Shown here in pieces: positions 1-7,068 of a stretch of DNA of 64,000 bases. Position numbers and translations under genes: made by a program. Below the pieces are notes generated by a model that searched no databases, was not told the origin of the DNA, and saw only the letters and a list, made by a program, of their open reading frames with translations. This DNA is from Yanshouia hominis (GTDB taxonomy: Bacteria; Bacillota; Clostridia; Oscillospirales; Ruminococcaceae), in NCBI GenBank assembly GCA_014385025.1, contig JACRTB010000007.1, positions 98,788 to 162,787 on the forward strand. Reading direction: 5' to 3'. Every line of letters starts with the position of its first letter. Positions within the stretch are counted from its first letter, which is position 1.

Positions 1-1
1 G

Positions 2-478
2 TGCTATATCGTTGATTTCCCGATGTACGAGCTTGACCCCGTGACCCGCAAGGTCGGCTTTACCCACAACCCCTTCTCGATGCCGCAGGGTGGGCTTGCG
101 GCCCTCAACGAAAAGGACCCGCTGGAGATCCTTGCCTGGCAGTACGACATTGTCTGCAACGGTGTGGAGCTGTCGAGCGGCGCGGTGCGCAACCACGACC
201 GTGAAACGATGGTGCGCGCTTTCGAGATCGCGGGCTACGGCGAGGAGACGGTCCGGGAGAAGTTCGGCTCGCTCTATTCCGCCTTTGCCTACGGCGCGCC
301 GCCCCACGCGGGCATGGCCCCGGGCATCGACCGGATGCTGATGCTGATGATGGACGAGCCTTCGATTCGTGAGATCATCGCTTTCCCGATGACCGCGAAC
401 GCCGAGGATCTGCTGATGGGTGCCCCTTCCGAGGTCACCGAAAAGCAGCTCCGGGAAGCGCACATCAAGGTCCGCTGA
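2..478 (+). CDS. aspS: Aspartyl-tRNA synthetase, C-terminal part (5' end outside window)
   Basis: Charges tRNA with aspartate in the cytoplasm. The reading frame is open from base 2, so about 158 C-terminal residues of a roughly 590-residue class II enzyme are present. Class II motif 3 is visible as GIDRMLMLM, preceded by [14 protein letters not shown], and followed by the bacterial AspRS ending [19 protein letters not shown], where Asp-type enzymes close the active site. The gene stops with TGA at 476-478 and a strong hairpin follows about 30 bases later, so it is the last gene of its transcript. The N-terminal anticodon-binding domain is outside the window, so discriminating versus non-discriminating specificity cannot be judged. 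Confidence 0.95.
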   Translation, partial: CYIVDFPMYELDPVTRKVGFTHNPFSMPQGGLAALNEKDPLEILAWQYDIVCNGVELSSGAVRNHDRETMVRAFEIAGYGEETVREKFGSLYSAFAYGAPPHAGMAPGIDRMLMLMMDEPSIREIIAFPMTANAEDLLMGAPSEVTEKQLREAHIKVR

Positions 479-509
479 GACCGTCTCTGTATTCCAATGA
501 AGTAAACAA

Positions 510-546
510 AAGGCAGGCGCAATGGTTTTCCATGCGCCTGCCTTTT
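510..546 (+). terminator. Intrinsic terminator of aspS
   Basis: An inverted repeat (AGGCAGGCGCAATGG / CCATGCGCCTGCCT) with a TTTT loop is followed by TTTTCTTC. It lies 30 bases after the aspS stop. Its right arm also begins the first 74-bp direct repeat. Confidence 0.8.
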
Positions 547-675
547 CTTCGCGTTAAAACGGGAAGAGGCGTTATCAGAAAAACGAAAACAGGGTTCAGC
601 GTACCTTGCGCCTGCCTTTTCTTCACGCTAAAACGGGAAGGGGCGTTATCAGAAAAACGAAAACAGGGTTCAGCG
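534..675. repeat. Two direct copies, 74-bp period, reaching into the 3' end of the AbrB-like gene
   Basis: The segment 534-601 recurs at 608-675 with three or four mismatches (GCGCCTGCCTTTTCTTC at the start, GAAAACAGGGTTCAGCG at the end). The TCA inside GGGTTCAGCG is the complement of the stop codon (TGA, 670-672) of the minus-strand AbrB-like gene, so the unit includes that stop plus its downstream sequence. This is one of several arrays in the window that contain a gene's 3' terminus. Confidence 0.85.
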
Positions 676-915
676 CGCTTTGGCAAGGCATTCTCCGCAG
701 AGCCGCGCCCCGTTGGGCAGGCTGCGCAGATCTTTGCGCGCGCCGCAGCAGAAGCAGGCGCCGGATGCCGGACGCAAAAAGATGACCCCGCGCTCCTCAT
801 CGAAGCAAACCTCCGCCTCGCCGGGCGAGACAAACCCCGCCTTTTGTCTCGCCTCCATGGGGAGCACGAGCCGTCCCAGCTCATCAATTTTCCGCGTGCC
901 GAATACCAGTTCCAT
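670..915 (-). CDS. AbrB/SpoVT-type regulator with C-terminal zinc ribbon
   Basis: An 81-residue DNA-binding protein. Residues 1-50 match the swapped-hairpin AbrB fold (RKIDELGRLVLPMEARQKAG, then FDEERGVIFLRPA). Residues 55-77 carry two Cys pairs (CFCCG and CGEC) that look like a small zinc ribbon, a C-terminal addition seen in some clostridial AbrB-family proteins. An upstream in-frame ATG at 978 exists, but TGGAGGGG lies 8 bases before the ATG at 915, so I start there. A consensus promoter lies upstream. AbrB relatives control transition-state and sporulation genes; the targets of this one are unknown. It is transcribed divergently from the XRE gene. Confidence 0.85.
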   Translation of the reverse strand: MELVFGTRKIDELGRLVLPMEARQKAGFVSPGEAEVCFDEERGVIFLRPASGACFCCGARKDLRSLPNGARLCGECLAKAR

Positions 916-949
916 GGTGAAACCCCTCCACATTTGTAATTTAATGGAA

Positions 950-978
950 ATTATAACGCAATTCCAGAATATAGTCAA
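950..978 (-). promoter_or_regulatory. Promoter of the AbrB-like gene
   Basis: Reading the minus strand, TTGACT (973-978) and TATAAT (950-955) are separated by 17 bases, a near-perfect sigma-A promoter, 35 bases upstream of the start codon in an AT-rich patch. Confidence 0.8.
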
Positions 979-986
979 TGATAAAC

Positions 987-1015
987 TTGACGGTTTTTCA
1001 CTTTTTCAATAGAAA
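987..1015 (+). promoter_or_regulatory. Possible promoter of the XRE regulator
   Basis: TTGACG (987-992), a 17-base spacer and a weak -10 TAGAAA (1010-1015) lie 38 bases before the XRE start. It is divergent from, and almost touches, the AbrB-like promoter, so the two regulators could influence each other. Confidence 0.45.
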
Positions 1016-1052
1016 CTATGACTATAAACTGTAGTGTGAATGGGGGGATGGA

Positions 1053-1409
1053 ATGATAGACAAAGATTTAAGGGCGCTAGGCAGACGCATTCAAATGGTC
1101 CGAAGGGGTCAAAGAATTACGCAAGAATGTTTAGCTGAACGCGTCGGAATCAGTACCAATTATCTCTCTAACATCGAAACCGGCCGCGACACTTGCTCTT
1201 TTATCGTGTGTCTGGAAATTGCTAATGCCCTCAACACCAGCATGGATTACCTTTTGGGCGGTCTTTTGCGATATAATTTGAATCGTCCTGAGTTCCAAAC
1301 TGAAGTACAGGCCCAACTGTTCTACCAGATCAACGGAATGAGCGAAGCGGACTGTGAACATCTCCTGCGCTATCTCGATCTGATGCGCGAATACCGCCAA
1401 CCGAAATGA
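1053..1409 (+). CDS. XRE-family helix-turn-helix transcriptional regulator
   Basis: A 118-residue protein with a Cro/C1-type HTH over residues 6-62 (RIQMVRRGQRITQECLAER, then VGISTNYLSNIETG, where TQECLAERVG and STNYLSNIE are the two core helices). The remaining ~50 residues (EADCEHLLRYLDLMREY) probably mediate dimerisation. GGGGGG precedes the ATG by about 6 bases. The gene is visibly richer in A+T than its neighbours, which suggests recent transfer, but no mobile-element genes adjoin it. The target is unknown. A strong terminator follows directly. Confidence 0.9.
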   Translation: MIDKDLRALGRRIQMVRRGQRITQECLAERVGISTNYLSNIETGRDTCSFIVCLEIANALNTSMDYLLGGLLRYNLNRPEFQTEVQAQLFYQINGMSEADCEHLLRYLDLMREYRQPK

Positions 1410-1428
1410 AACCCGTCCGGGAAAATCG

Positions 1429-1467
1429 AACCGCCTCAGGCTGTCCGCACAGCCTGAGGCGGTTTCT
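1429..1467 (+). terminator. Terminator after the XRE gene
   Basis: A 16-bp inverted repeat (AACCGCCTCAGGCTGT / ACAGCCTGAGGCGGTT, loop CCGC) followed by TTCTTCC, 20 bases after the stop codon. Confidence 0.8.
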
Positions 1468-1541
1468 TCCCGTGTCAGAGATATTTTGTTTATTGCCCGC
1501 CCTGGCTGCTTCGGCTCCCATTCCCCGAACGGGTTCCCGCT

Positions 1542-2069
1542 TCATTGCACGCCGCTTCCTTCCTCCAGCGCCGGAAGCCGGAAGGAGAGAATATCCAGCC
1601 GCAGGCCGTTTCGCTCGAAGCCCCCCTGCCGTACCCCGCATGGCAGAAAGCCCATCCTCTCCAGAATCCGCAGGCTTGCGGCGTTGCGCTCCACCGCATC
1701 GGCGGCCAGTTCGGCCCGGGGATAGCTCTCCCGCATCCGTGCGGCCAGCCATGCGGCCGCCTCGCCGCCGATCCCCCGCCCCCAAAAACCGGGCAGGAAT
1801 TGATAGAAGAATCCGAAACGCCGCCAGCCTTTCCCGAGCGGCGGGGCGCCCGCAACCCCGCAGGGCTCTCCCTTGCACCGCACCAGATAAATCGTCGGGA
1901 CCGGCAGGCCCCGCTGGCCTTCGAGCAGCGCCTCCATCCGCAGGCGCGACTGCGCCGGTGTGCAGGGCCGTTCGACGGCGGTGTAGCGGATCACCTCCGG
2001 ATCGGACCAGAGCCGCGCCATCACCTCAAAATGCGCCGCCGAAAGCGGCTCGTAACACAGTTCATTCAT
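1542..2069 (-). CDS. GNAT-family N-acetyltransferase (RimJ/RimL type)
   Basis: A 175-residue cytoplasmic acetyl-CoA-dependent transferase. The layout fits the RimJ/RimL-like subgroup: an N-terminal ligand strand (EPLSAAHFEVMARLWSDPEV), the acetyl-CoA pyrophosphate-binding motif A (FLPGFWGRGIGGEAAAWL, residues ~96-113, a Q/RxxGxG/A variant) and the NAASLRILERMGF motif near residue 137. The ATG at 2069 is preceded by GGGGAG and overlaps the last 8 bases of cca, which indicates translational coupling in a cca-GNAT operon. The substrate (protein N-terminus, antibiotic or small amine) cannot be read from sequence. Confidence 0.85.
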   Translation of the reverse strand: MNELCYEPLSAAHFEVMARLWSDPEVIRYTAVERPCTPAQSRLRMEALLEGQRGLPVPTIYLVRCKGEPCGVAGAPPLGKGWRRFGFFYQFLPGFWGRGIGGEAAAWLAARMRESYPRAELAADAVERNAASLRILERMGFLPCGVRQGGFERNGLRLDILSFRLPALEEGSGVQ

Positions 2070-3399
2070 CTCTTTCTCTCCCCATCCGTTCCCGCGCCGC
2101 CGAAAGCAGGGCCTCACGGTCGTTGGGAAGCCGTTCCCCGACCACCTCGCGCAGCAGAAAGCGCAGCGTCCGTCCGATCTGCTCCCCCTCCGGCAGGCCG
2201 AGGGCCAGCAGGTCCCCGCCGCGGACGGCAAGCTGCTTGAGGCTCATTGCCGGACGTTCGGCAAGCAGCGCGTTGAGCGCCGTCTCGAAACGGTCCAGCT
2301 CCCGCGCGCGTTCCTCCCGGAGAGCGGGAGCCTGTGCCGCCGCATCTGCCCGCTGCATCATGAGAAGGCCGCGCAGCACCGCTTCGCCGTACCGCGCCAA
2401 CAGCCGCCGCAGCCTGACCCGCTCGGGGGAAAGGGGGAGGTGATGCAGCCGCACCAGCCGGGTCACCCGCTGCCGCAGCGCGGCCGAACAGCGCAGCGCC
2501 GCCAGCGCCTCCCCGCAAAGGCGCGCGCCCTCCCGGTCGTGGCCGTAAAAATGCCCCTGCCCGTCGGCACAGGCGGGCTTTCCCACATCGTGCAGGAGAG
2601 CCGCCAGTCTCAGCGGAAATTCAGGCGAAACCGCCCCCGCCGCCCGCACCGCGTGCTCATAGACGTCGTAGCAGTGGTACCGCTCGGGCTGCGCCAGCCC
2701 GACGCATCCCGCAAGCGCCGGAAAAACCGCACAGACCGCCTCGGGATATCCGAGCAGCACCCGCACCGGGTCCGGTGCGCAGAGCAGCCCTTCCAGCTCG
2801 GAAGCCACCCGTTCGGCCGCAAGCAGCTTCAGGCGAGGCAGGTTCCGCCGCAGCGCGGCGGCGGTTTCCTTCTCAATCGCAAAGCCGAAACGGGCGGAAA
2901 ACCGCAGCGCGCGCAGAATCCGCAGCGCGTCCTCCCCGAACCGGCGGTCCGGGTCCCCGATGCAGCGGATCACGCCGCGCGCAAGATCCTCCTGCCCGCC
3001 GAAGAGGTCGATGACCGCGCCGTCCTCGCCCAGACAGAGGGCGTTGATGGTGAAATCCCGGCGGGAAAGGTCCTCCTCCAGCGAGCGGGTGAAGCGCACC
3101 TCATCCGGCCTGCGCCCGTCGGAGTAATCCCCGTCCGCCCGAAAGGAGGTGATTTCCACCGGCTCGCGGCCGATCAGCAGGGTGAGGGTGCCGTGGCGCA
3201 GCCCTGTCTCAAGAACCCGCTCTCCGGCAAAGATCATTTTCATCTCGTTCGGGCGGGCCGCGGTTGCGATGTCCCAGTCGTGCGGAGTCTCTCCGCGCAG
3301 CAGGTCGCGCACGCAGCCTCCCACCGGCACCGCGCGGAACCCCGCCCGGCGCAGCATCGACAGCGCCCGGCTGACCCTTTCAGGCGGCTCGATCGTCAT
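2062..3399 (-). CDS. cca: CCA tRNA nucleotidyltransferase with HD domain
   Basis: Adds or repairs the 3' CCA of tRNA. The 445-residue protein shows the class II signature in order: VGGCVRDLLRG (~23), DWDIAT with the metal-binding DxD (~41), the RRDFTINAL motif (~112), IGDPDRRFGEDALRILRALRF (~147) for nucleotide selection, and an HD metal site (LLHDVGKP, then GHDREG). The HD domain is typical of bacterial CCA enzymes that also have phosphohydrolase activity. The ATG at 3399 has AAGGGGTGG upstream. A much longer open frame extends past this point, but that extension is antisense to the Mrp gene. It is transcribed divergently from mrp and overlaps the GNAT gene downstream. Confidence 0.93.
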   Translation of the reverse strand: MTIEPPERVSRALSMLRRAGFRAVPVGGCVRDLLRGETPHDWDIATAARPNEMKMIFAGERVLETGLRHGTLTLLIGREPVEITSFRADGDYSDGRRPDEVRFTRSLEEDLSRRDFTINALCLGEDGAVIDLFGGQEDLARGVIRCIGDPDRRFGEDALRILRALRFSARFGFAIEKETAAALRRNLPRLKLLAAERVASELEGLLCAPDPVRVLLGYPEAVCAVFPALAGCVGLAQPERYHCYDVYEHAVRAAGAVSPEFPLRLAALLHDVGKPACADGQGHFYGHDREGARLCGEALAALRCSAALRQRVTRLVRLHHLPLSPERVRLRRLLARYGEAVLRGLLMMQRADAAAQAPALREERARELDRFETALNALLAERPAMSLKQLAVRGGDLLALGLPEGEQIGRTLRFLLREVVGERLPNDREALLSAARERMGRERDE

Positions 3400-3426
3400 G
3401 CCTGTCCACCCCTTCCCGTGCGGCGC

Positions 3427-3455
3427 TTGACAGCGCCGCGCGATTGTCCTATGAT
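3427..3455 (+). promoter_or_regulatory. Promoter of the Mrp-type ATPase gene
   Basis: TTGACA (3427-3432), a 17-base spacer and TATGAT (3450-3455), 56 bases before the start codon. The -35 is fully consensus. Confidence 0.8.
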
Positions 3456-3510
3456 TAACATTGGCATTGCGCGGTCCGTACAGCGGCCGCAAAACAAGGA
3501 GGAAATTTTC

Positions 3511-4338
3511 ATGAGCGAATGTAATCACGACTGCTCCAGCTGCTCCGCCAACTGCGGCGAGCGCCAGCAGCCCGAAAGCTTTCTCGAAAAGCTCAACGAC
3601 CGCAGCAGCGTCAAAAAGGTCGTCGCGGTCGTCAGCGGCAAGGGCGGCGTCGGCAAAAGCCTTGTCACCGCACTGACCGCCTGCGAGGCGCGCCGCCGCG
3701 GCAAGCGGGTCGCGGTACTCGACGCCGACATCACCGGGCCCTCGATTCCCCGCGCCTTCGGAATCACCGAAAAGGCCCGGAGCGACGGCGAGCTGCTGTA
3801 CCCGAAGGTGACCGGCACCGGCATCGAGGTCATGAGCATCAACCTGCTGCTTGAACAGGACACCGATCCGGTTGTCTGGCGCGGTCCGGTCATCGCGGGG
3901 GTAGTCAAGCAGTTCTGGACCGACGTGCTCTGGCGCGACATCGATGTGATGTTCATTGACATGCCGCCCGGAACCGGCGACGTGCCGCTGACCGTTTTCC
4001 AGTCGATTCCGGTGGACGGCATCATCATCGTCGCCTCCCCGCAGGAGCTGGTTTCGATGATCGTCGAAAAGGCGGTCAAGATGGCCGAAATGATGAACAT
4101 TCCGATCCTCGGCCTGATCGAAAATATGAGCTATATCGAGTGCCCCGACTGCGGCAAAAGGATCTCCGTCTTTGGCGAGAGCCATATCGGGGAAGCCGCC
4201 GCCGCCCACAGCACCAAGGTGCTGGGACGTCTGCCGATCCGGCCCGAGTTTGCCGCGGCGGTCGACGCCGGCGCGGTGGAGGGCATCTCCGGAGGCGATT
4301 GGCTCTCCGGCGCGGTCGATGCCGTAGAGGCGCTGTAG
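3511..4338 (+). CDS. Mrp/NBP35-family P-loop ATPase, Fe-S cluster carrier
   Basis: A 275-residue cytoplasmic ATPase that probably carries or delivers Fe-S clusters. The N-terminus has closely spaced cysteines (CNHDCSSCSANCG, residues 4-16), as in the NBP35/ApbC branch. A deviant Walker A follows at ~41 (VSGKGGVGKS) and Walker B/switch at ~150 (FIDMPPGTGD). Near the C-terminus ENMSYIECPDCGKR supplies the CxxC that bridges the dimer cluster. AAGGAGG lies 7 bases before the ATG. It is monocistronic, with its own promoter and a long terminator. The assignment to the Mrp family is secure; the client proteins are unknown. Confidence 0.93.
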   Translation: MSECNHDCSSCSANCGERQQPESFLEKLNDRSSVKKVVAVVSGKGGVGKSLVTALTACEARRRGKRVAVLDADITGPSIPRAFGITEKARSDGELLYPKVTGTGIEVMSINLLLEQDTDPVVWRGPVIAGVVKQFWTDVLWRDIDVMFIDMPPGTGDVPLTVFQSIPVDGIIIVASPQELVSMIVEKAVKMAEMMNIPILGLIENMSYIECPDCGKRISVFGESHIGEAAAAHSTKVLGRLPIRPEFAAAVDAGAVEGISGGDWLSGAVDAVEAL

Positions 4339-4370
4339 TTTCTCCGCCGGGGCGCGGAAGGAATCGCAAG

Positions 4371-4419
4371 GGCGCGCTGCCCAAATGCAGATGAATGCAT
4401 TTGGGCAGCGCGCCTTTTT
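4371..4419 (+). terminator. Terminator of the Mrp gene
   Basis: A perfect 19-bp inverted repeat (left arm 4371-4389 starting GGCGCGCTGCCC, right arm 4396-4414) with a 6-base loop, then TTTTT. It also sits at the 3' end of the converging TauE gene. Confidence 0.9.
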
Positions 4420-5155
4420 ACCGCTTCAAAAGCATAATCACGCCCGAAACCGCCATGAAGGCATAGACAAGGCGGCGCAGGGCGTACCCGTCGAGCCGGG
4501 AGAAAATCCGCTTGCCAAGCTGTCCGCCGAGCAGGACGGCAAAGATGCCAACCGCCCAAAGAATCAGCTCCAGGCGGCCGCAGAGGCCGTTTGCCACCCG
4601 CACCGTGTTGACATACACATTGCTCAGGACAGTGTAAAATTGAATGCTGGCGAGATATTCCTCATTGGAATCGCTGTCGGAGAGGTAATAGGCACTGATT
4701 GGCGGCCCGCCCATTCCAAACAGGGTGCTCATCGCTCCGCCCAGAGCCCCCGCCGCAAAGGCGTTTACCCTGGTGGGCCGAATATGAACCCGGTCGGAGA
4801 AGCGGATGAAATAGATGCTGAGGATCAGCATCAGCCCGCCCAGCAGCCGCCGGATGAGCACTTCGTTCATTGTGACCGAAACACGCACTAAAAAGGTGCT
4901 GACAATAAAATAAGCCAGCAGCGGAACAACCACCTTCCGCAGGCGGATCTGCCGGCGGTAGCGCAGCGCGAGAATTCCGCTGCTGCTCATTCCAAGGAGA
5001 CTCGCCACCACCACGGCCGAAAGAGTGCTCGGCATCATGTAGGGCAGGAACATCATTACAAAAACCCCAAAGCCGAAGCCGCAGACCGCCTGTATCACGC
5101 TGCCGCACACGCAGATAAGAAAAAAGACCGCCATCATCGTCAGGTCGAGTTGCAT
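4418..5155 (-). CDS. TauE/SafE-family sulfite/organosulfonate exporter-like membrane protein
   Basis: A 245-residue integral membrane protein with about eight hydrophobic segments in two similar halves. The family hallmarks are the glycine-rich GFGFGVFVM in the first half and GMGGPPISAYYLS in the second, which mark TauE/SafE (DUF81) permeases. Relatives export sulfite, sulfoacetate or other small anions; nothing here shows the substrate. AAAGGGGGAG precedes the ATG at 5155. The gene stands alone, converging on mrp. Confidence 0.85.
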   Translation of the reverse strand: MQLDLTMMAVFFLICVCGSVIQAVCGFGFGVFVMMFLPYMMPSTLSAVVVASLLGMSSSGILALRYRRQIRLRKVVVPLLAYFIVSTFLVRVSVTMNEVLIRRLLGGLMLILSIYFIRFSDRVHIRPTRVNAFAAGALGGAMSTLFGMGGPPISAYYLSDSDSNEEYLASIQFYTVLSNVYVNTVRVANGLCGRLELILWAVGIFAVLLGGQLGKRIFSRLDGYALRRLVYAFMAVSGVIMLLKR

Positions 5156-5253
5156 TGCCGCTCCCCCTTTCCGCCAAGGGGTCGGGCGAAAAAACCGCCC
5201 GGCCGTCGGCTTTTATCATAGCAGAAGGAAAGGGGATTGTAAAGCCGCCGGAG

Positions 5254-5413
5254 AAGCCCCGGCGCATGGTCTTTCAGCTTAGGCCCCGCCCATGCCCCGG
5301 AAAAACTCCGTACAGAAGCCCCGGCGCATGGCTTTTCAGCTTAGGCCCGCCCATGCCCCGGAAAAACTCCGTACAGAAGCCCCGGCGCATGGCTTTTCAG
5401 CTTAGACCTCGCC
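5254..5413. repeat. Tandem array, ~61-bp unit, about 2.6 copies, entering a gene 3' end
   Basis: Units start at 5254, 5316 and 5377 (AAGCCCCGGCGCATGG at each start, GGAAAAACTCCGTACAG at the end of the first two). The third copy runs straight into the 3' end of the 127-residue minus-strand gene: CAGCTTA contains the complement of its TAA stop (5402-5404), and the sequence beyond it resembles the body of the unit. The array therefore looks like a duplicated gene tail plus downstream sequence. Confidence 0.85.
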
Positions 5414-5785
5414 CGCGTTGCGGTAGAATTCCCGTTCGAGCCTACGGTCTTGCGCCTGCCCGGCCAGATTCTTGGCCAGCAGTCCCGCACGCACGGAAAA
5501 GCGAAGCTCCGCCGGAACGATCCAGCGGTCGAGCATTTGGAAGACGCCCGCCGCACGGTCGAGCCAGACGAGCGGGAGGCGGGCTTCCCAGCTCCCGGCA
5601 CGGACCAGCAGAAGAGGCTCGGGCGAGGCCTTCAGCACGGCGGTGGGTCTGTCCAGACTGGAAAAATCTCCCCGCGCCGCCTGAAGCTGTACCCAGAACA
5701 GCGCGAGCAGAAAGCAAAAAAGGATTGACGTCAATAAAAAGGCAAACAGCAGGGGGCGGATCCGCCCCCTGCCCAGACGAATCAT
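5402..5785 (-). CDS. Hypothetical single-pass membrane protein downstream of spoIIP
   Basis: A 127-residue protein that I do not recognise. Residues 11-33 form one transmembrane segment (PLLFAFLLTSILFCFLLALF), with a positively charged N-terminus before it, so the remaining ~90 residues should lie outside the cytoplasm. The start is 5 bases after the spoIIP stop with only a weak ribosome site, so translation is probably coupled to spoIIP. A 24-base perfect palindrome (5749-5772) covers codons 5-12. The context suggests a sporulation role, but no domain supports one. Confidence 0.7.
   Translation of the reverse strand: MIRLGRGRIRPLLFAFLLTSILFCFLLALFWVQLQAARGDFSSLDRPTAVLKASPEPLLLVRAGSWEARLPLVWLDRAAGVFQMLDRWIVPAELRFSVRAGLLAKNLAGQAQDRRLEREFYRNAGEV
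5749..5772. promoter_or_regulatory. 24-base perfect palindrome at the start of the gene after spoIIP
   Basis: GCAGGGGGCGGA followed by its exact reverse complement. It lies within the first codons of the downstream gene, so as RNA it could form a very stable hairpin that limits expression of that gene relative to spoIIP. This is inference from sequence only. Confidence 0.5.
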
Positions 5786-5790
5786 CCGGT

Positions 5791-6960
5791 TCAGGGGTTC
5801 GACTTCCCTTCAAGCAGCAGTCCGGCAAGGGCGCTGCCCGCCGCTTCGGCAGTGCGCTTCGCTTCCTCGAGGGTGTTGGCGTGGGAGCCGAACTCGAGCA
5901 GAAGCGCGCCGGTGGAAAGCTGCTGGTTATATTTTCGGCAGGAAAAGAGGATCGGACGGGTCAGACCGGGGTACTCTCTCTCGATCCGGGCGCAGAAGGC
6001 CCCCGCAAAGCGGAGGTTCTCCCGCCAGTTAGGCAGAAGGCCGGTGCCGTCGTCGCAGTTCGAGACAATCATGAGCTGGGCGTATTTTTCCCCGCCGATT
6101 TCAGCGGTCGGCTTGACGATCAGCCCGCCTTCCCGCTCAATGGCGTCGCGGTGCAGGTCGAGCACCACCTTGATGGTGGGATACTGCTCGAGATACCGCT
6201 TGATCGAGCGGTAGCTGTTGGCATAGGATCCGTTGTAGGAGGGGTAGTCGTGCTGGCTGGTGTCGTGCACCACCCCGATGCCCCGCGACCGCAGCGCACG
6301 GGCCATCACCGCCCCCACCGCCACCATGTTGTTATTGTTATCGGTCGAGCGCCAGTTATACCGGTTGTCGTAGCTGTCGCTGTCATAGGGTGCGAAGCTC
6401 TCGGTCGCGTGGGTGTGATAGATCAGCACCTGCGGCTCTGCGGTGTCGGAGAGCGCGGGGATTCTCGGCGCCTGAAGCAGCCGTTCAATCTCCTCACGCG
6501 CCAGCTCGGTGTCATTCCGCAGCCAGTAGTTCCCGATTGGAATTGCCGCGTGGGTTGCCGCGCCGGAAAAATCCTCCTGAAGCACCGGACGGCGGTACTC
6601 CTCCGGGATGTCGGGGGCAATATAGGGCAGCGGCTTCGCCCCCTCCGGCAGTCCGCCGGTCCGCAGATCCGGTTCCTCCCCGGATTCGGGGAAGGGGACG
6701 GATGACACCTCCGGCTTCCGGTCCTCCTGCCCCGGAAGCGGAGAGACCGCCTCAAGCGGCGCCCCGCTTCCCTCCCGCAACCCGGAAAGCAGAGCGGAAA
6801 AGGCTCCTTCCGGCATCGCGAGCACCGCCGAGAAGAGAGCCGCCTGCGAGAGGGCGGGCGCAAGGAGAGGGGCCAGCGAAACAGCCGCCGCTCCTGCCAG
6901 CAGAGCGGCGGCGATCCACGCCGGAGCTTTTCCGATCCTCCGTTTTTTCCCTCGTCTCAC
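5791..6960 (-). CDS. spoIIP: Stage II sporulation protein P (amidase/endopeptidase of engulfment)
   Basis: A cell-wall hydrolase of the SpoIIDMP engulfment machine that cleaves the peptide stem from glycan in the septum. The 389-residue protein has a basic N-terminus and a membrane anchor at ~13-36, a Pro/Glu-rich linker (to ~165), and the amidase domain with its zinc site: IYHTHATESF (182-187, HTHATE), VVLDLHRDA (~268) and the closing LLLEFGSHANTLEEA. The start is GTG at 6960, with AAGGAG about 10 bases upstream. It lies downstream of gpr on the same strand, the conserved rpsT/gpr/spoIIP arrangement of endospore formers. No sigma-G-type promoter was convincing by eye. Confidence 0.95.
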   Translation of the reverse strand: MRRGKKRRIGKAPAWIAAALLAGAAAVSLAPLLAPALSQAALFSAVLAMPEGAFSALLSGLREGSGAPLEAVSPLPGQEDRKPEVSSVPFPESGEEPDLRTGGLPEGAKPLPYIAPDIPEEYRRPVLQEDFSGAATHAAIPIGNYWLRNDTELAREEIERLLQAPRIPALSDTAEPQVLIYHTHATESFAPYDSDSYDNRYNWRSTDNNNNMVAVGAVMARALRSRGIGVVHDTSQHDYPSYNGSYANSYRSIKRYLEQYPTIKVVLDLHRDAIEREGGLIVKPTAEIGGEKYAQLMIVSNCDDGTGLLPNWRENLRFAGAFCARIEREYPGLTRPILFSCRKYNQQLSTGALLLEFGSHANTLEEAKRTAEAAGSALAGLLLEGKSNP

Positions 6961-7068
6961 AAAAGCGCTCTCCTTTTCGCCACGGCTTGTTCGATGATAT
7001 AGATATGCCGCCGGGACGAAAATTATGCCTGCGGAGCCTTTGCGGGCCGTTTTCCCGGGGAATGCGCC

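Noticed and set aside
2440..3510. Long + strand open frame in front of the Mrp gene
   Set aside because: It is the antisense of cca, high in Arg/Pro/Gln, and the Mrp start at 3511 has a promoter and ribosome site.
3400..4209. Extension of the cca frame upstream of 3399
   Set aside because: It is antisense to the Mrp gene, and a good ribosome site sits at the ATG at 3399.
5155..6705. Very long + strand frame (over 500 codons)
   Set aside because: It is antisense to the repeat array, the 127-residue gene and spoIIP, with Arg/Pro-rich composition typical of GC-rich shadow frames.
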